Positions 28,872-38,925 of a stretch of DNA of 64,000 nt are shown here, piece after piece. Under the pieces are notes generated by a model that was given only the letters and a program-made list of their open reading frames with translations, made no database searches and was not told where the DNA came from. Numbering within the stretch: position 1 is the first letter of the stretch; each line of letters starts with the position of its first letter. Source of the stretch: Burkholderia sp. Bp8963 (GTDB taxonomy: Bacteria > Pseudomonadota > Gammaproteobacteria > Burkholderiales > Burkholderiaceae). The stretch spans positions 1 to 64,000 of the forward strand of contig NZ_QTQP01000006.1 of assembly GCF_003854275.1 (NCBI RefSeq), read 5' to 3'. Position numbers and translations under genes: made by a program.

Positions 28872-30068
28872 TCAGGCAGTGCGCTCCACGCGTGGCGCAG
28901 GCGCTTTGGCAATGATCTCGGCGGCGAGGCGGCGTGCCTCGGCATCCGCCGCCAGGACGTCGTCGAGCCCGTTCGGTGCGCGGTTCGGCAGTGCGTTGAG
29001 GACTGCGTCGACCGTCGACGCGATCGCCATGAAGCCGATCCGGCGCGTGAGAAACGCTTCGACCGCGATCTCGTTCGCCGCGTTCAACGCGGCGCTCGCG
29101 ATGCCGCCTTCGGCCAGCGCCTTCAGCGCGAGCGCGAGGCACGGGAAGCGCGCGTAGTCGGGCTTCTCGAACGACAGCTGCGCGATCTGCGCGAGGTCGA
29201 GCTGTTCGACGCCCGCGTCGACGCGGTCCGGGTAGGCAAGCGCATGCGCGATCGGCGTGCGCATGTCGGGGTTGCCGAGCTGCGCGAGCACCGAGCCGTC
29301 GCGGTACGACACGAGCGAATGGATCACGCTCTGCGGATGGATCAGCACGTCGATCCGGTCGCCCGGCAGCCCGAAGATCCAGTGCGCCTCGATCACCTCG
29401 AGGCCCTTGTTCATCATCGTCGCGGAATCGACCGAGATCTTGCGGCCCATCACCCAGTTCGGGTGCTTGCACGCCTCGTCGGGCGTCACGTCGACGAGCG
29501 TCGCCGGCTCGCGGGTGCGGAACGGGCCGCCCGACGCGGTCAGGATGATCTTCGCGATCCCGCCGTGCTCGGCCGCGTCGCGCGGCATGCACTGGAAGAT
29601 CGCGTTGTGTTCGCTGTCGACCGGCAGCAGGATCGCGCCGTGGTCGCGCACCGCGTCCATGAAGATCGCGCCCGACATCACGAGCGATTCCTTGTTCGCG
29701 AGCAGGATGCGCTTGCCGGCACGCGCGGCCGCGAGGCTCGGTGCGAGACCGGCCGCACCGACAATCGCCGCGACGACGGTGTCGCACTGGTCGCTCTTCG
29801 ACACGTCGACGAGCGCCTGCGGCCCGTAGGCTACCTCGGTCTTGCTGCCGGCCGCGCGCAGTTGCGCTTCGACCTGCGCGGCCGTCTCGGCATCGCCGAC
29901 CACGGCCACTTCGGGCGCGAAGCGCAGGCACTGGGCGACCAGCTTGTCGCCGTTGCGGTGCGCAGTCAGCGCGTAAACCGAAAAGCGCTCCGGATGGCGC
30001 GCGACCACGTCGAGCGTGCTGTCTCCGATCGAGCCCGTGGAACCGAGCAATGTCAGGCGTTTTTGCAT
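28872..30068 (-). CDS. dxr: 1-deoxy-D-xylulose 5-phosphate reductoisomerase
   Basis: Second enzyme of the MEP isoprenoid pathway, NADPH-dependent, target of fosmidomycin. 398 residues with the NADPH-binding [14 protein letters not shown] at the N-terminus, the motif LLANKESLV, the metal/substrate motif [14 protein letters not shown] and the flexible loop [12 protein letters not shown] at 30068 ([12 protein letters not shown]) is the family start; an upstream ATG would add 24 Cys-rich residues that match nothing. It lies 16 bp after cdsA and supplies precursors for UppS two genes upstream. Confidence 0.98.
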   Translation of the reverse strand: MQKRLTLLGSTGSIGDSTLDVVARHPERFSVYALTAHRNGDKLVAQCLRFAPEVAVVGDAETAAQVEAQLRAAGSKTEVAYGPQALVDVSKSDQCDTVVAAIVGAAGLAPSLAAARAGKRILLANKESLVMSGAIFMDAVRDHGAILLPVDSEHNAIFQCMPRDAAEHGGIAKIILTASGGPFRTREPATLVDVTPDEACKHPNWVMGRKISVDSATMMNKGLEVIEAHWIFGLPGDRIDVLIHPQSVIHSLVSYRDGSVLAQLGNPDMRTPIAHALAYPDRVDAGVEQLDLAQIAQLSFEKPDYARFPCLALALKALAEGGIASAALNAANEIAVEAFLTRRIGFMAIASTVDAVLNALPNRAPNGLDDVLAADAEARRLAAEIIAKAPAPRVERTA

Positions 30069-30084
30069 AACAGAAGTGTAGGTT

Positions 30085-30909
30085 TTAACCGTGAAACAGC
30101 AGCATCGCGAGCGGCAGCACGGGCAGCAGCGCGTCGACACGGTCGAGCACGCCGCCGTGTCCCGGCAGGAGCCCGCTCGAGTCCTTCACGCCGGCCTGGC
30201 GCTTCAGCAGCGACTCGAACAGGTCGCCGATCACGCTGTACGCGACGAGCAGCGTCAGTGCCGCCCAGGCGCCCGGCCCGCCGAACTGCGCGGCAAAGGC
30301 GGAAAAAAGGGTCGGCTCGAACAGGTGCGCGGCCATCGCGACGCTCGCGACGATCATCACGGCGAGCCAGCCGCCGACGGCCCCTTCCCAGCTCTTCCCG
30401 GGGCTGATCGTAACTGCGAGTTTACGCTTGCCGAAGGCCTTGCCCGCGAAATATGCGCCGATGTCGGCCAGCCAGACGACGAGCAGCAGCGACAGAACGA
30501 ACGGCACGCCCTGCGCACGCGCGGCGACGAGCGCATGCCAGCAGGCCGCGAAGATCACGACGCCGGCCAGCAGCAGGAACGGCTGCCACACGCCGCCGGC
30601 GAGCACCGGCTTGCGACTGAGCGTGAACGGGCCGACCAGCAGCCAGAACACGCCGGCTGCCGCAAAGAGCGGACGGGATGTGGCGTCACCGACGCCGAGC
30701 CGCGTCGTTGCGAACAGTGCCAGCGCGGCAACGACCGCGTAGACGACCGGGCCGGCGCCGCGCAGCTTCAGCAGGCGCGCCCATTCCCACGCGGCGAACA
30801 CCAGCACGACGCCGATCAGCGCGCCGAACGCCATCAACGGCGCGAACAGCGTCACCGGCAGCAGCACCGCCAGCAGCACGATCGCCGTGATTACACGGGT
30901 TTTCAGCAT
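30085..30909 (-). CDS. cdsA: Phosphatidate cytidylyltransferase
   Basis: Integral inner-membrane enzyme forming CDP-diacylglycerol, precursor of all phospholipids and of cardiolipin made by Cls (encoded at 54597). 274 residues with about eight membrane helices and the family signature [20 protein letters not shown] then [13 protein letters not shown] at 30909 overlaps the uppS stop by 7 nt (ATGCTGA), indicating translational coupling. It is followed by dxr after 16 bp. Confidence 0.97.
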   Translation of the reverse strand: MLKTRVITAIVLLAVLLPVTLFAPLMAFGALIGVVLVFAAWEWARLLKLRGAGPVVYAVVAALALFATTRLGVGDATSRPLFAAAGVFWLLVGPFTLSRKPVLAGGVWQPFLLLAGVVIFAACWHALVAARAQGVPFVLSLLLVVWLADIGAYFAGKAFGKRKLAVTISPGKSWEGAVGGWLAVMIVASVAMAAHLFEPTLFSAFAAQFGGPGAWAALTLLVAYSVIGDLFESLLKRQAGVKDSSGLLPGHGGVLDRVDALLPVLPLAMLLFHG

Positions 30910-31685
30910 GAAAGGGAGTCGGCGTTCTGCGACTGCGACTCGACCTGCGCGCTCGTGCGTCCGAAACGGCGCTCGCGCTCGGTGTACGACGCCAGCGCGT
31001 CGGCCAGCGCAGCACCGTCGAAATCCGGCCAGTATTTGTCGGTGAAATAGAATTCGGCGTACGCGAGCTGCCACAGCAGGAAGTTGCTGATGCGCTGCTC
31101 GCCGCCGGTGCGGATGAAGAGATCGGGTTCCGGCGCGTAGGCCATCGCCAGGTGGGGCGCGAACGATGCCTCGCTGATTTCCACCTCGCGGCCCTCGCGC
31201 AATGCCTGCTCGACGAGTTTCTTCGTCGCCTGCAGGATGTCCCACCGGCCGCCGTAGTTCGCGGCGATGGTGAGCGTGAGGCGCGTGTTGCGCGCCGTCT
31301 TGGTTTCGGCGCGGCGGATCAGGTCGCGGATGCGCGGCTCGAAACGATCGAGATCGCCAACCACACGCAGGCGGATCCCGTTCGCATGAAGCTTGCCGAC
31401 CTCGCGCTCGAGCGCGGTGATGAACAGCCGCATCAGGAACGACACTTCGTCGTTCGGCCGCCGCCAGTTTTCCGAGCTGAACGCGAACAGCGTCAGGTAT
31501 TCGACGCCGGCGCGCGCGCAACCTTCGACGACCGCCCGCACGGCGTCCACGCCGCGCGTGTGCCCCGCGACGCGCGGCAGGCGGCGTTCGGTCGCCCAAC
31601 GGCCGTTGCCGTCCATGATGATCGCGATGTGACGCGGCACGACGCCGACGTCAGGCACGCGAACGGTAGAGCTGGTATAGGTCAT
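30903..31685 (-). CDS. uppS: Undecaprenyl diphosphate synthase
   Basis: Condenses isopentenyl units onto farnesyl diphosphate to give the C55 lipid carrier for peptidoglycan and O-antigen. 260 residues; the catalytic Asp25 lies in [13 protein letters not shown], and the motifs [30 protein letters not shown] and [15 protein letters not shown] are intact. ATG at 31685 ([14 protein letters not shown]) is preferred; an ATG 36 nt upstream is possible but nonconserved. It is 49 bp from frr and overlaps cdsA. Confidence 0.97.
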   Translation of the reverse strand: MTYTSSTVRVPDVGVVPRHIAIIMDGNGRWATERRLPRVAGHTRGVDAVRAVVEGCARAGVEYLTLFAFSSENWRRPNDEVSFLMRLFITALEREVGKLHANGIRLRVVGDLDRFEPRIRDLIRRAETKTARNTRLTLTIAANYGGRWDILQATKKLVEQALREGREVEISEASFAPHLAMAYAPEPDLFIRTGGEQRISNFLLWQLAYAEFYFTDKYWPDFDGAALADALASYTERERRFGRTSAQVESQSQNADSLSC

Positions 31686-31734
31686 GGCCGTTGAGACTGT
31701 AATGCGGAAAGAAGGCGGCACGCGAGGACGGTCG

Positions 31735-32295
31735 TCAGACCGTCATGATCTCGGCTTCCTTGCTCTGCACGAGCTTGTCGACTTCGGCGACGTGCTTGTC
31801 GGTCAGCTTCTGCACGTCGTCGCCGGCACGGCGCTCGTCGTCTTCCGAGATTTCCTTGTCCTTCACGAGCTTCTTGAGCTGCTCGTTCGCGTCGCGGCGC
31901 AGGTTGCGGATCGCGACCTTCGCGGTCTCGCCTTCGCTCTTGACGACCTTCGTCAGCTCGCGGCGGCGCTCTTCCGTCAGCGGCGGCATCGGCACGCGGA
32001 TCAGGTCGCCGGACGTCGCCGGGTTCAGGCCGAGGTCGGCTTCGCGGATCGCCTTCTCGACCTTCGCGACCATGTTCTTTTCCCACGGCTGCACGCCGAT
32101 CGTGCGCGCGTCGACGAGCGTCAGGTTGGCTACCTGCGAGATCGGCACCATCGAGCCGTAGTAGTCGACCTGCACGTGATCGAGCAGGCCCGTGTGCGCG
32201 CGACCCGTGCGGATCTTCGCCAGATCGTTCTTGAACGCTTCGATCGAGCGCTGCATCTTCTGCTCTACGCCCTTCTTGACATCAGCGACACTCAT
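31735..32295 (-). CDS. frr: Ribosome recycling factor
   Basis: With EF-G, splits post-termination ribosomes. 186 residues, tRNA-mimic L-shaped protein of three-helix bundle and beta domain. Conserved stretches include [47 protein letters not shown] and [21 protein letters not shown] at 32295 is the family start. It is 100 bp after pyrH and 49 bp before uppS in the same direction. Confidence 0.98.
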   Translation of the reverse strand: MSVADVKKGVEQKMQRSIEAFKNDLAKIRTGRAHTGLLDHVQVDYYGSMVPISQVANLTLVDARTIGVQPWEKNMVAKVEKAIREADLGLNPATSGDLIRVPMPPLTEERRRELTKVVKSEGETAKVAIRNLRRDANEQLKKLVKDKEISEDDERRAGDDVQKLTDKHVAEVDKLVQSKEAEIMTV

Positions 32296-32395
32296 TTCAA
32301 CCTCCGAACCTTCAAATCTTCAATGAACGCGGGCCAGCGCGCGCCCGACGGCACCGCGCCGGTCACCCGCGCCGGCAGCCCGCATCCGCGGGAGT

Positions 32396-33271
<876 letters not shown>

Positions 33272-34153
33272 TTACTGCTGCTTTGCTGCTGCAACTTGCG
33301 CGGCCACTTCGGCGGCGAAGTCGTCCTGACGCTTCTCGATGCCTTCGCCGACGACGAACAGCGCGAACTTCTGCACTGCAGCATTGGCTGCCTTCAGCAT
33401 CTGCTCGATCGTCTGCTTGTCATTCTTCACGAACGTCTGGTTCAGCAGCGACACTTCCTTCAGGTACTTCTGGACGCTGCCGTCGACCATCTTCGCGACG
33501 ATCTCGGCCGGCTTGCCCGATTCCGCAGCCTTCTGCTCGGCCACGCGGCGCTCCGTCTCGATCAGCTCGGCCGGCACGTCAGCCGACGACAGCGCGACCG
33601 GCTTCATTGCCGCGATGTGCATCGCGACGTCCTTGCCGACCTGCTCTTCCGCACCCGTGTACTCGACGATCACGCCGATACGCGCGCCGTGCAGGTACGT
33701 TGCGATCTTGTTTGCGGTTTCGAAACGGACGAAACGGCGGATCGAGACGTTCTCGCCGATCTTGCCGATCAGTGCCAGGCGCACTGCGTCGACCGTCGAG
33801 CCTTCGAGCGGCAGTGCCGACAGCGCTGCCACGTCAGCCGGGTTTTGCGTCGCGACGAGTTCGGCGACGGTCTTCGAGAATGCGAGGAAGTCGTCGTTCT
33901 TCGCGACGAAGTCGGTTTCGCAGTTCAGTTCGACGAGCGCGCCGGCATTGCCGCCGACGAACGATGCGACGACGCCTTCGGCCGTCACGCGCGATGCCGC
34001 CTTGCTCGCCTTGTTGCCGAGCTTGACGCGCAGCAGCTCTTCAGCCTTGGCCAGATCGCCGTCGGCTTCCGTCAGCGCCTTCTTGCACTCCATCATCGGT
34101 GCGTCGGTCTTTGCGCGCAGTTCTGCCACCATGCTTGCGGTAATTGCCGCCAT
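33272..34153 (-). CDS. tsf: Translation elongation factor Ts
   Basis: Nucleotide exchange factor that releases GDP from EF-Tu. 293 residues: N-terminal UBA-like domain ([18 protein letters not shown]), the EF-Tu-contact motif [13 protein letters not shown] containing the TDFV signature, and core domains. Two ATGs are adjacent (34156, 34153); the second, [13 protein letters not shown], matches the family. rpsB lies upstream with a terminator-like hairpin between, so tsf levels may depend on read-through or an internal promoter. Confidence 0.98.
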   Translation of the reverse strand: MAAITASMVAELRAKTDAPMMECKKALTEADGDLAKAEELLRVKLGNKASKAASRVTAEGVVASFVGGNAGALVELNCETDFVAKNDDFLAFSKTVAELVATQNPADVAALSALPLEGSTVDAVRLALIGKIGENVSIRRFVRFETANKIATYLHGARIGVIVEYTGAEEQVGKDVAMHIAAMKPVALSSADVPAELIETERRVAEQKAAESGKPAEIVAKMVDGSVQKYLKEVSLLNQTFVKNDKQTIEQMLKAANAAVQKFALFVVGEGIEKRQDDFAAEVAAQVAAAKQQ

Positions 34154-34263
34154 CATTCGCTCCTTGAGTCTGTATTCACAACGCCGCCCGCTTTGACGCG
34201 AGCGGCCGGGATTCGTTTCCGGACCCGCGCCAACGCGGCGCGATCAGGTCCGGCGCACAAGCT

Positions 34264-34297
34264 TAAAAAAAGGGGGCCTGTTGAGAGCCCCCTTTTT
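34264..34297. terminator. Terminator-like hairpin between rpsB and tsf
   Basis: GGGGGC (34272-34276 plus C) pairs with GCCCCC (34287-34292), extended by A7/T5 flanks; on the minus strand the stem is followed by TTTTTTT. It lies 19 bp past the rpsB stop, so part of the transcripts should end before tsf. Confidence 0.75.
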
Positions 34298-34315
34298 GCG
34301 CCGGCTCGGGGCCAG

Positions 34316-35062
34316 TTACGCGTTTTCCTCGACGTACTCGTCGTCGCCGCCGCTGCGCACTGCCTGGACCACTTCGTTGACCGCGTTCGCACGGCCTTCG
34401 AGGATCGCGTCGGCCACGCCTTCAGCGTACAGCGCGACGGCCTTGCTCGAGTCGTCGTTACCCGGGATCACGTAATCCACACCTTCCGGCGAGTGGTTCG
34501 TATCGACCACGGCGATGACCGGCACGCCCAGCTTGTTCGCTTCGGTAACGGCAATCTTGTGGTAGCCGACGTCGACGACGAAGATTGCGTCCGGAATGCC
34601 GCCCATGTCCTTCACGCCGCCGATCGACTTCTGCAGCTTGGCGATTTCGCGTTCGAACAGCAGTGCTTCCTTCTTGCTCATCTTCTCGAGCTCGCCTGCC
34701 TCGACTGCCGCTTCCATGTCCTTCAGGCGCTTGATCGATACCTTCAGCGTCTTGAAGTTGGTCATCATGCCGCCGAGCCAGCGTGCGTTGACGAACGGCA
34801 TGCCTGCGCGCTGCGCTTCCTGGGCGATCGTGTCACGCGATTGACGCTTCGTGCCGACGAACAGGATCGTGCCGCGGTTCGCTGCCAGCTGGCGCACGTA
34901 CTTCTGTGCGTCCGTGAACATCGGCAGCGTCTTTTCGAGGTTGATGATGTGAATCTTGTTGCGGTGACCGAAAATGAACGGAGCCATCTTCGGGTTCCAG
35001 AAGCGGGTCTGGTGACCGAAGTGGACACCTGCTTCCAGCATTTGGCGCATCGTAACTGCCAT
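34316..35062 (-). CDS. rpsB: 30S ribosomal protein S2
   Basis: Small-subunit protein S2 (uS2). 248 residues with the conserved beginning [20 protein letters not shown], the motifs [32 protein letters not shown] and [19 protein letters not shown] and an acidic C-terminus. First gene of the long leftward run. A consensus promoter lies about 240 bp upstream, leaving a long structured leader; in E. coli S2 represses its own operon through the leader. A terminator-like hairpin follows immediately. Confidence 0.98.
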   Translation of the reverse strand: MAVTMRQMLEAGVHFGHQTRFWNPKMAPFIFGHRNKIHIINLEKTLPMFTDAQKYVRQLAANRGTILFVGTKRQSRDTIAQEAQRAGMPFVNARWLGGMMTNFKTLKVSIKRLKDMEAAVEAGELEKMSKKEALLFEREIAKLQKSIGGVKDMGGIPDAIFVVDVGYHKIAVTEANKLGVPVIAVVDTNHSPEGVDYVIPGNDDSSKAVALYAEGVADAILEGRANAVNEVVQAVRSGGDDEYVEENA

Positions 35063-35134
35063 GTAAATTCTCCACGAGGGTTGGGTCTTAAGCCGGCCGC
35101 CGTACCTGCCGCGCGAACGCGCCCCGAAAGGCTT

Positions 35135-35151
35135 GCCTCCCCGAAGGAGGC
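35135..35151 (-). other. Hairpin with UUCGG loop in the rpsB leader
   Basis: GCCTCC-TTCGG-GGAGGC on the minus strand: 6-bp GC stem with a UUCG-type loop, about 75-90 nt before the rpsB ATG. Candidate S2-binding or stability element; inference. Confidence 0.4.
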
Positions 35152-35300
35152 CGGATTCAGCGCGGCCGGCACCCTGGTTGCGCCGGCTTGCGATTCGGCA
35201 CGTGCGGAATGCCCGTGCCGCAAGCCTGCACCGCAAACGCCGCCCCCGAATCGGAACGGATCGGGGCATGACAGGCATTTGAGTGTCGACTTAGCCAAAG

Positions 35301-35330
35301 AGTATAGCACGCCCATTTGTCGGCTCTCAA
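35301..35330 (-). promoter_or_regulatory. Predicted sigma-70 promoter of rpsB
   Basis: Minus strand: -35 TTGAGA (35330-35325), 18-nt spacer, -10 TATACT (35306-35301), the best consensus match I found in the window. Confidence 0.75.
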
Positions 35331-35470
35331 GTCGCCCGCCACTTTGCCGCACCGGTCGCCACGCGCACGGCAATCCGCAAAAACCCGCGTCCGCGCAAGC
35401 GCCCGGGGGCTGCGACGCACGGCATAAGGTGCGATAATTCGTCAATTCACCGCTTTCCAGGCACACCTCG

Positions 35471-36286
35471 ATGGCTATTACGCTCAAAAACGAACACGAT
35501 ATCGCGCAGATGCGCGTCGCCTGCCGTCTGGCGAGCGAAGTGCTCGATTTCATCACCCCGCACGTCGTCGCGGGCATCACGACGGCCGAGCTCGATCGCC
35601 TCTGCCATGAGTACATGGTGAAGGAACAGGGCACGGTTCCCGCACCGCTGAACTACCAGCCGCCCGGCTACCCGCCGTACCCGAAGGCCACCTGCATCTC
35701 GGTCAACGACGTGATCTGCCACGGCATCCCGGGCGACAAGACGATCAAGAACGGCGATGCGCTCAACATCGACATCACCGTGATCAAGGACGGTTACTTC
35801 GGCGACACGAGCCGGATGTTCATCGTCGGCGAAGGCTCGATCCTCGCGAAGCGCCTCGTGCAGACCACCTACGAATGCATGTGGCTCGGCATCGACCAGG
35901 TCAAACCGGGCGCGCATCTCGGCGACATCGGCCACGCAATCCAGAAGCACGCGGAAGCGCAGGGCTACAGCGTCGTGCGCGAATACTGCGGCCACGGGAT
36001 CGGCACGGTGTTCCACGAGGATCCGCAGGTCGTCCACTACGGCCGTCCGGGCACCGGCGTCGAGCTGAAACCGGGGATGATCTTCACGATCGAGCCGATG
36101 ATCAACGCCGGCAAGCGCGACATCCGCACGATGCCCGACCAGTGGACGGTCAAGACGCGCGACCGCAGCCTGTCCGCGCAGTGGGAGCACACGGTGCTCG
36201 TCACCGAGACCGGGTACGACGTGCTGACGGTGTCCGCCGGCTCGCCGGCCCGCCCCGTGTTCGCCAACTCGGCCGCGGCGGTCTGA
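35471..36286 (+). CDS. map: Methionine aminopeptidase type I
   Basis: Removes the initiator methionine after deformylation by Def (encoded at 40873). 271 residues of pita-bread fold. Metal ligands are visible in order: Asp in [10 protein letters not shown] and YFGDTSRMF, His in [13 protein letters not shown], Glu in FTIEPMI, and Glu in [12 protein letters not shown] at 35471 gives [14 protein letters not shown]. glnD follows after 46 bp on the same strand, as in E. coli. rpsB is divergent. Confidence 0.97.
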   Translation: MAITLKNEHDIAQMRVACRLASEVLDFITPHVVAGITTAELDRLCHEYMVKEQGTVPAPLNYQPPGYPPYPKATCISVNDVICHGIPGDKTIKNGDALNIDITVIKDGYFGDTSRMFIVGEGSILAKRLVQTTYECMWLGIDQVKPGAHLGDIGHAIQKHAEAQGYSVVREYCGHGIGTVFHEDPQVVHYGRPGTGVELKPGMIFTIEPMINAGKRDIRTMPDQWTVKTRDRSLSAQWEHTVLVTETGYDVLTVSAGSPARPVFANSAAAV

Positions 36287-36332
36287 GCGCGTCCGCGCCA
36301 GCCCGCCCTGCCCGTCACCTGATCCGCCACCG

Positions 36333-38909
36333 ATGAGCGCTCACGCCGCCCCCTCGACCGAAGCGCTGTCGCGGCGCGCCGAACTCAAGGCCGTCAAGAC
36401 CGACCTGCTTGCGCGCTTTCGCAGCGCAGCGAACGTCGCATCGCTGATGCACGCGCTGTCGAAAGCGACCGACGACGCGCTGAAATGCGTGTGGGACGAT
36501 TGCGGGCTGCCGGCGACGCTCGCGCTCGTCGCGGTCGGCGGCTACGGGCGCGGCGAGCTCGCGCCCTATTCCGACGTCGACATCCTCGTGCTGCTGCCCG
36601 ACGGGCGCGACGCCGAGCTCGACGCGCGGATCGAGCGCTTCATCGGCATGGCGTGGGATCTCGGCCTCGAGATCGGCAGCAGCGTGCGCACGGTCGCGCA
36701 ATGCATCGAGGAGGCGTCGCACGACGTCACGGTGCAGACGTCGCTGCTCGAGGCGCGCCGCATCGTCGGCAGCACCGCGCTGTTCGAGCGTTTCACGGTG
36801 CGCTACCACGAGGCGCTCGACGCCCGTGCGTTCTTCACCGCGAAGGTGCTCGAGATGCGCCAGCGTCACGCGAAGTTCCAGGACACGCCGTACAGCCTCG
36901 AGCCGAACGTGAAGGAAAGCCCGGGCGGGCTGCGCGACCTGCAGACGATCCTGTGGATCGCGCGCGCGGCCGGCTTCGGCAGCAGCTGGCGCGAACTCGA
37001 CACGCGCGGCCTCATCACCGACCGCGAGGCACGCGAGCTGCGCCGCAACGAAAGCTTCCTGAAGACGCTGCGCGCGCGGCTGCACGTGATCGCCGGGCGC
37101 CGCCAGGACATGCTCGTGTTCGACCTGCAGACCCAGGCGGCCGAAAGCTTCGGCTACAAGCCGACGCCCGCCAAGCGCGCGAGCGAACAGCTGATGCGCC
37201 GCTACTACTGGGCCGCGAAGGCCGTCACGCAGCTCGCGACGATCCTGATCCAGAACATCGAGGCCCAGCTGTTCCCGGCGACGAGCGGCATCACGCGCGT
37301 GCTGTCGCCCGAGCGCTTCGTCGAGAAGCAGGGGATGCTCGAGATCGCCGCGGACGACGTGTTCGAGCGCCATCCGGACGCGATCCTCGAGGCGTTCCTG
37401 CTGTACGAGACGACGCGCGGCGTGAAGGGGCTGTCCGCGCGCACGCTGCGGGCGCTGTACAACTCGCGCGAGATCATGAACAACGCGTGGCGGCGCGATC
37501 CGCAGAACCGCCGCACGTTCATGCAGATCCTGCAGCAGCCGGAAGGCATCACGCACGCATTCCGGCTGATGAACCAGACGAGCGTGCTCGGCCGCTACCT
37601 GCTGAATTTCCGCCGCATCGTCGGCCAGATGCAGCACGACCTGTATCACGTGTACACGGTCGACCAGCACATTCTGATGGTGCTGCGCAACATCCGCCGC
37701 TTCGCGGTCGCCGAGCATGCGCACGAGTATCCGTTCTGCAGCCAGCTGATCGGCAACTTCGAGCGGCCGTGGGTGCTGTACGTCGCGGCGCTGTTCCACG
37801 ACATCGCGAAGGGCCGCGGCGGCGATCATTCGCAGCTCGGGATGGCCGACGCGCGCCGCTTCTGCCGCGAGCACGGGATTGCCGCCGACGACTCGGCGCT
37901 CGTCGTGTGGCTCGTCCAGCATCACCTGACGATGAGCCAGGTCGCGCAAAAGCAGGACACGAGCGATCCGGAAGTGATCAAGCGCTTCGCCGACCTCGTC
38001 GGCACCGAGCGCCGGCTGACGGCGCTCTACCTGCTGACCGTCGCCGACATCCGCGGCACGAGCCCGAAGGTCTGGAACGCGTGGAAGGGCAAGCTGCTCG
38101 AGGACCTTTACCGCGCGACGCTCGCCGTCCTCGGCGGTGCGCAGCCGGACGCGCACTCCGAGCTGAAGTCCCGCCAGGAGGAAGCGCTCGCGCTGCTGCG
38201 CCTCGAAACCGTGCCCACGGACGCGCACCGCGCGCTGTGGGACCAGCTCGACGTCGGCTTCTTCCTGCGCCACGACGCCGCCGACATCGCGTGGCAGACC
38301 CGCGTGCTGTACCGGCACGTGAACGCCGAGACGGCGATCGTCCGCGCGCGGCCGTCGCCCGTCGGCGATGCGCTGCAAGTGCTCGTCTACGTGAAGGACC
38401 GCGCGGACCTGTTCGCGGGCATCTGCGCGTACTTCGACCGCAACGGGCTGTCGGTGCTCGACGCCCGCGTCAGCACGACGCGGCACGGCTACGCGCTCGA
38501 CAACTTCATCGTCACGCAGACCGAGCACGACGTGCAGTACCGCGACATCGCGAATCTCGTCGAACAGCAGCTGGCGATGCGCCTCGCCGAGGCCTCGCCG
38601 CTGCCGGAACCGTCCAAGGGCCGGCTGTCGCGGCTGTCGCGCACGTTTCCGATCACGCCGCGTGTCGACCTGCGGGCCGACGAGCGCGGCCAGTACTACA
38701 TCCTGTCCGTGTCCGCCAACGACCGGCCGGGCCTTCTTTATTCGATCGCGCGCGTGCTGGCCGAGCACCGGGTCGGCGTCCATGCGGCGCGGATCAATAC
38801 GCTCGGCGAACGCGTCGAGGACATCTTCCTGCTCGACGGCGCCGGCCTGTCCGACAACCGTCTGCAGATTCAAGTCGAAACCGAGTTACTGCGCGCGATC
38901 GCAGTCTGA
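36333..38909 (+). CDS. glnD: PII uridylyltransferase/uridylyl-removing enzyme
   Basis: Nitrogen sensor that uridylylates PII proteins when glutamine is low and removes UMP when it is high. 858 residues: nucleotidyltransferase motif [17 protein letters not shown] (Gly69-Gly70, Asp81, Asp83), HD hydrolase motif [17 protein letters not shown] near residue 490, and two C-terminal ACT domains (starting [17 protein letters not shown] and [17 protein letters not shown]) that bind glutamine. Coupled position with map is conserved. The following RluB-type gene begins 16 bp later. Confidence 0.98.
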   Translation: MSAHAAPSTEALSRRAELKAVKTDLLARFRSAANVASLMHALSKATDDALKCVWDDCGLPATLALVAVGGYGRGELAPYSDVDILVLLPDGRDAELDARIERFIGMAWDLGLEIGSSVRTVAQCIEEASHDVTVQTSLLEARRIVGSTALFERFTVRYHEALDARAFFTAKVLEMRQRHAKFQDTPYSLEPNVKESPGGLRDLQTILWIARAAGFGSSWRELDTRGLITDREARELRRNESFLKTLRARLHVIAGRRQDMLVFDLQTQAAESFGYKPTPAKRASEQLMRRYYWAAKAVTQLATILIQNIEAQLFPATSGITRVLSPERFVEKQGMLEIAADDVFERHPDAILEAFLLYETTRGVKGLSARTLRALYNSREIMNNAWRRDPQNRRTFMQILQQPEGITHAFRLMNQTSVLGRYLLNFRRIVGQMQHDLYHVYTVDQHILMVLRNIRRFAVAEHAHEYPFCSQLIGNFERPWVLYVAALFHDIAKGRGGDHSQLGMADARRFCREHGIAADDSALVVWLVQHHLTMSQVAQKQDTSDPEVIKRFADLVGTERRLTALYLLTVADIRGTSPKVWNAWKGKLLEDLYRATLAVLGGAQPDAHSELKSRQEEALALLRLETVPTDAHRALWDQLDVGFFLRHDAADIAWQTRVLYRHVNAETAIVRARPSPVGDALQVLVYVKDRADLFAGICAYFDRNGLSVLDARVSTTRHGYALDNFIVTQTEHDVQYRDIANLVEQQLAMRLAEASPLPEPSKGRLSRLSRTFPITPRVDLRADERGQYYILSVSANDRPGLLYSIARVLAEHRVGVHAARINTLGERVEDIFLLDGAGLSDNRLQIQVETELLRAIAV

Positions 38910-38925
38910 AAGCATTCCAGCGTTT

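Larger units (their letters stand above)
35063..35470. other. 408-bp divergent rpsB/map region with a long rpsB leader
   Basis: No gene. On the minus strand it holds the rpsB promoter (35301-35330) and a leader of about 230 nt with a hairpin at 35135-35151. On the plus strand GATAAT at 35433-35438, 33 bp before the map start, is a likely -10 with a weak -35 (CTGCGA, 35410-35415). Gene order around it matches E. coli. Confidence 0.6.

Noticed and set aside
28861-29931. Upstream extension of the rseP frame over dxr
   Set aside because: Low-complexity residues in a shifted frame of dxr; RseP begins at MNVLVELIAF.
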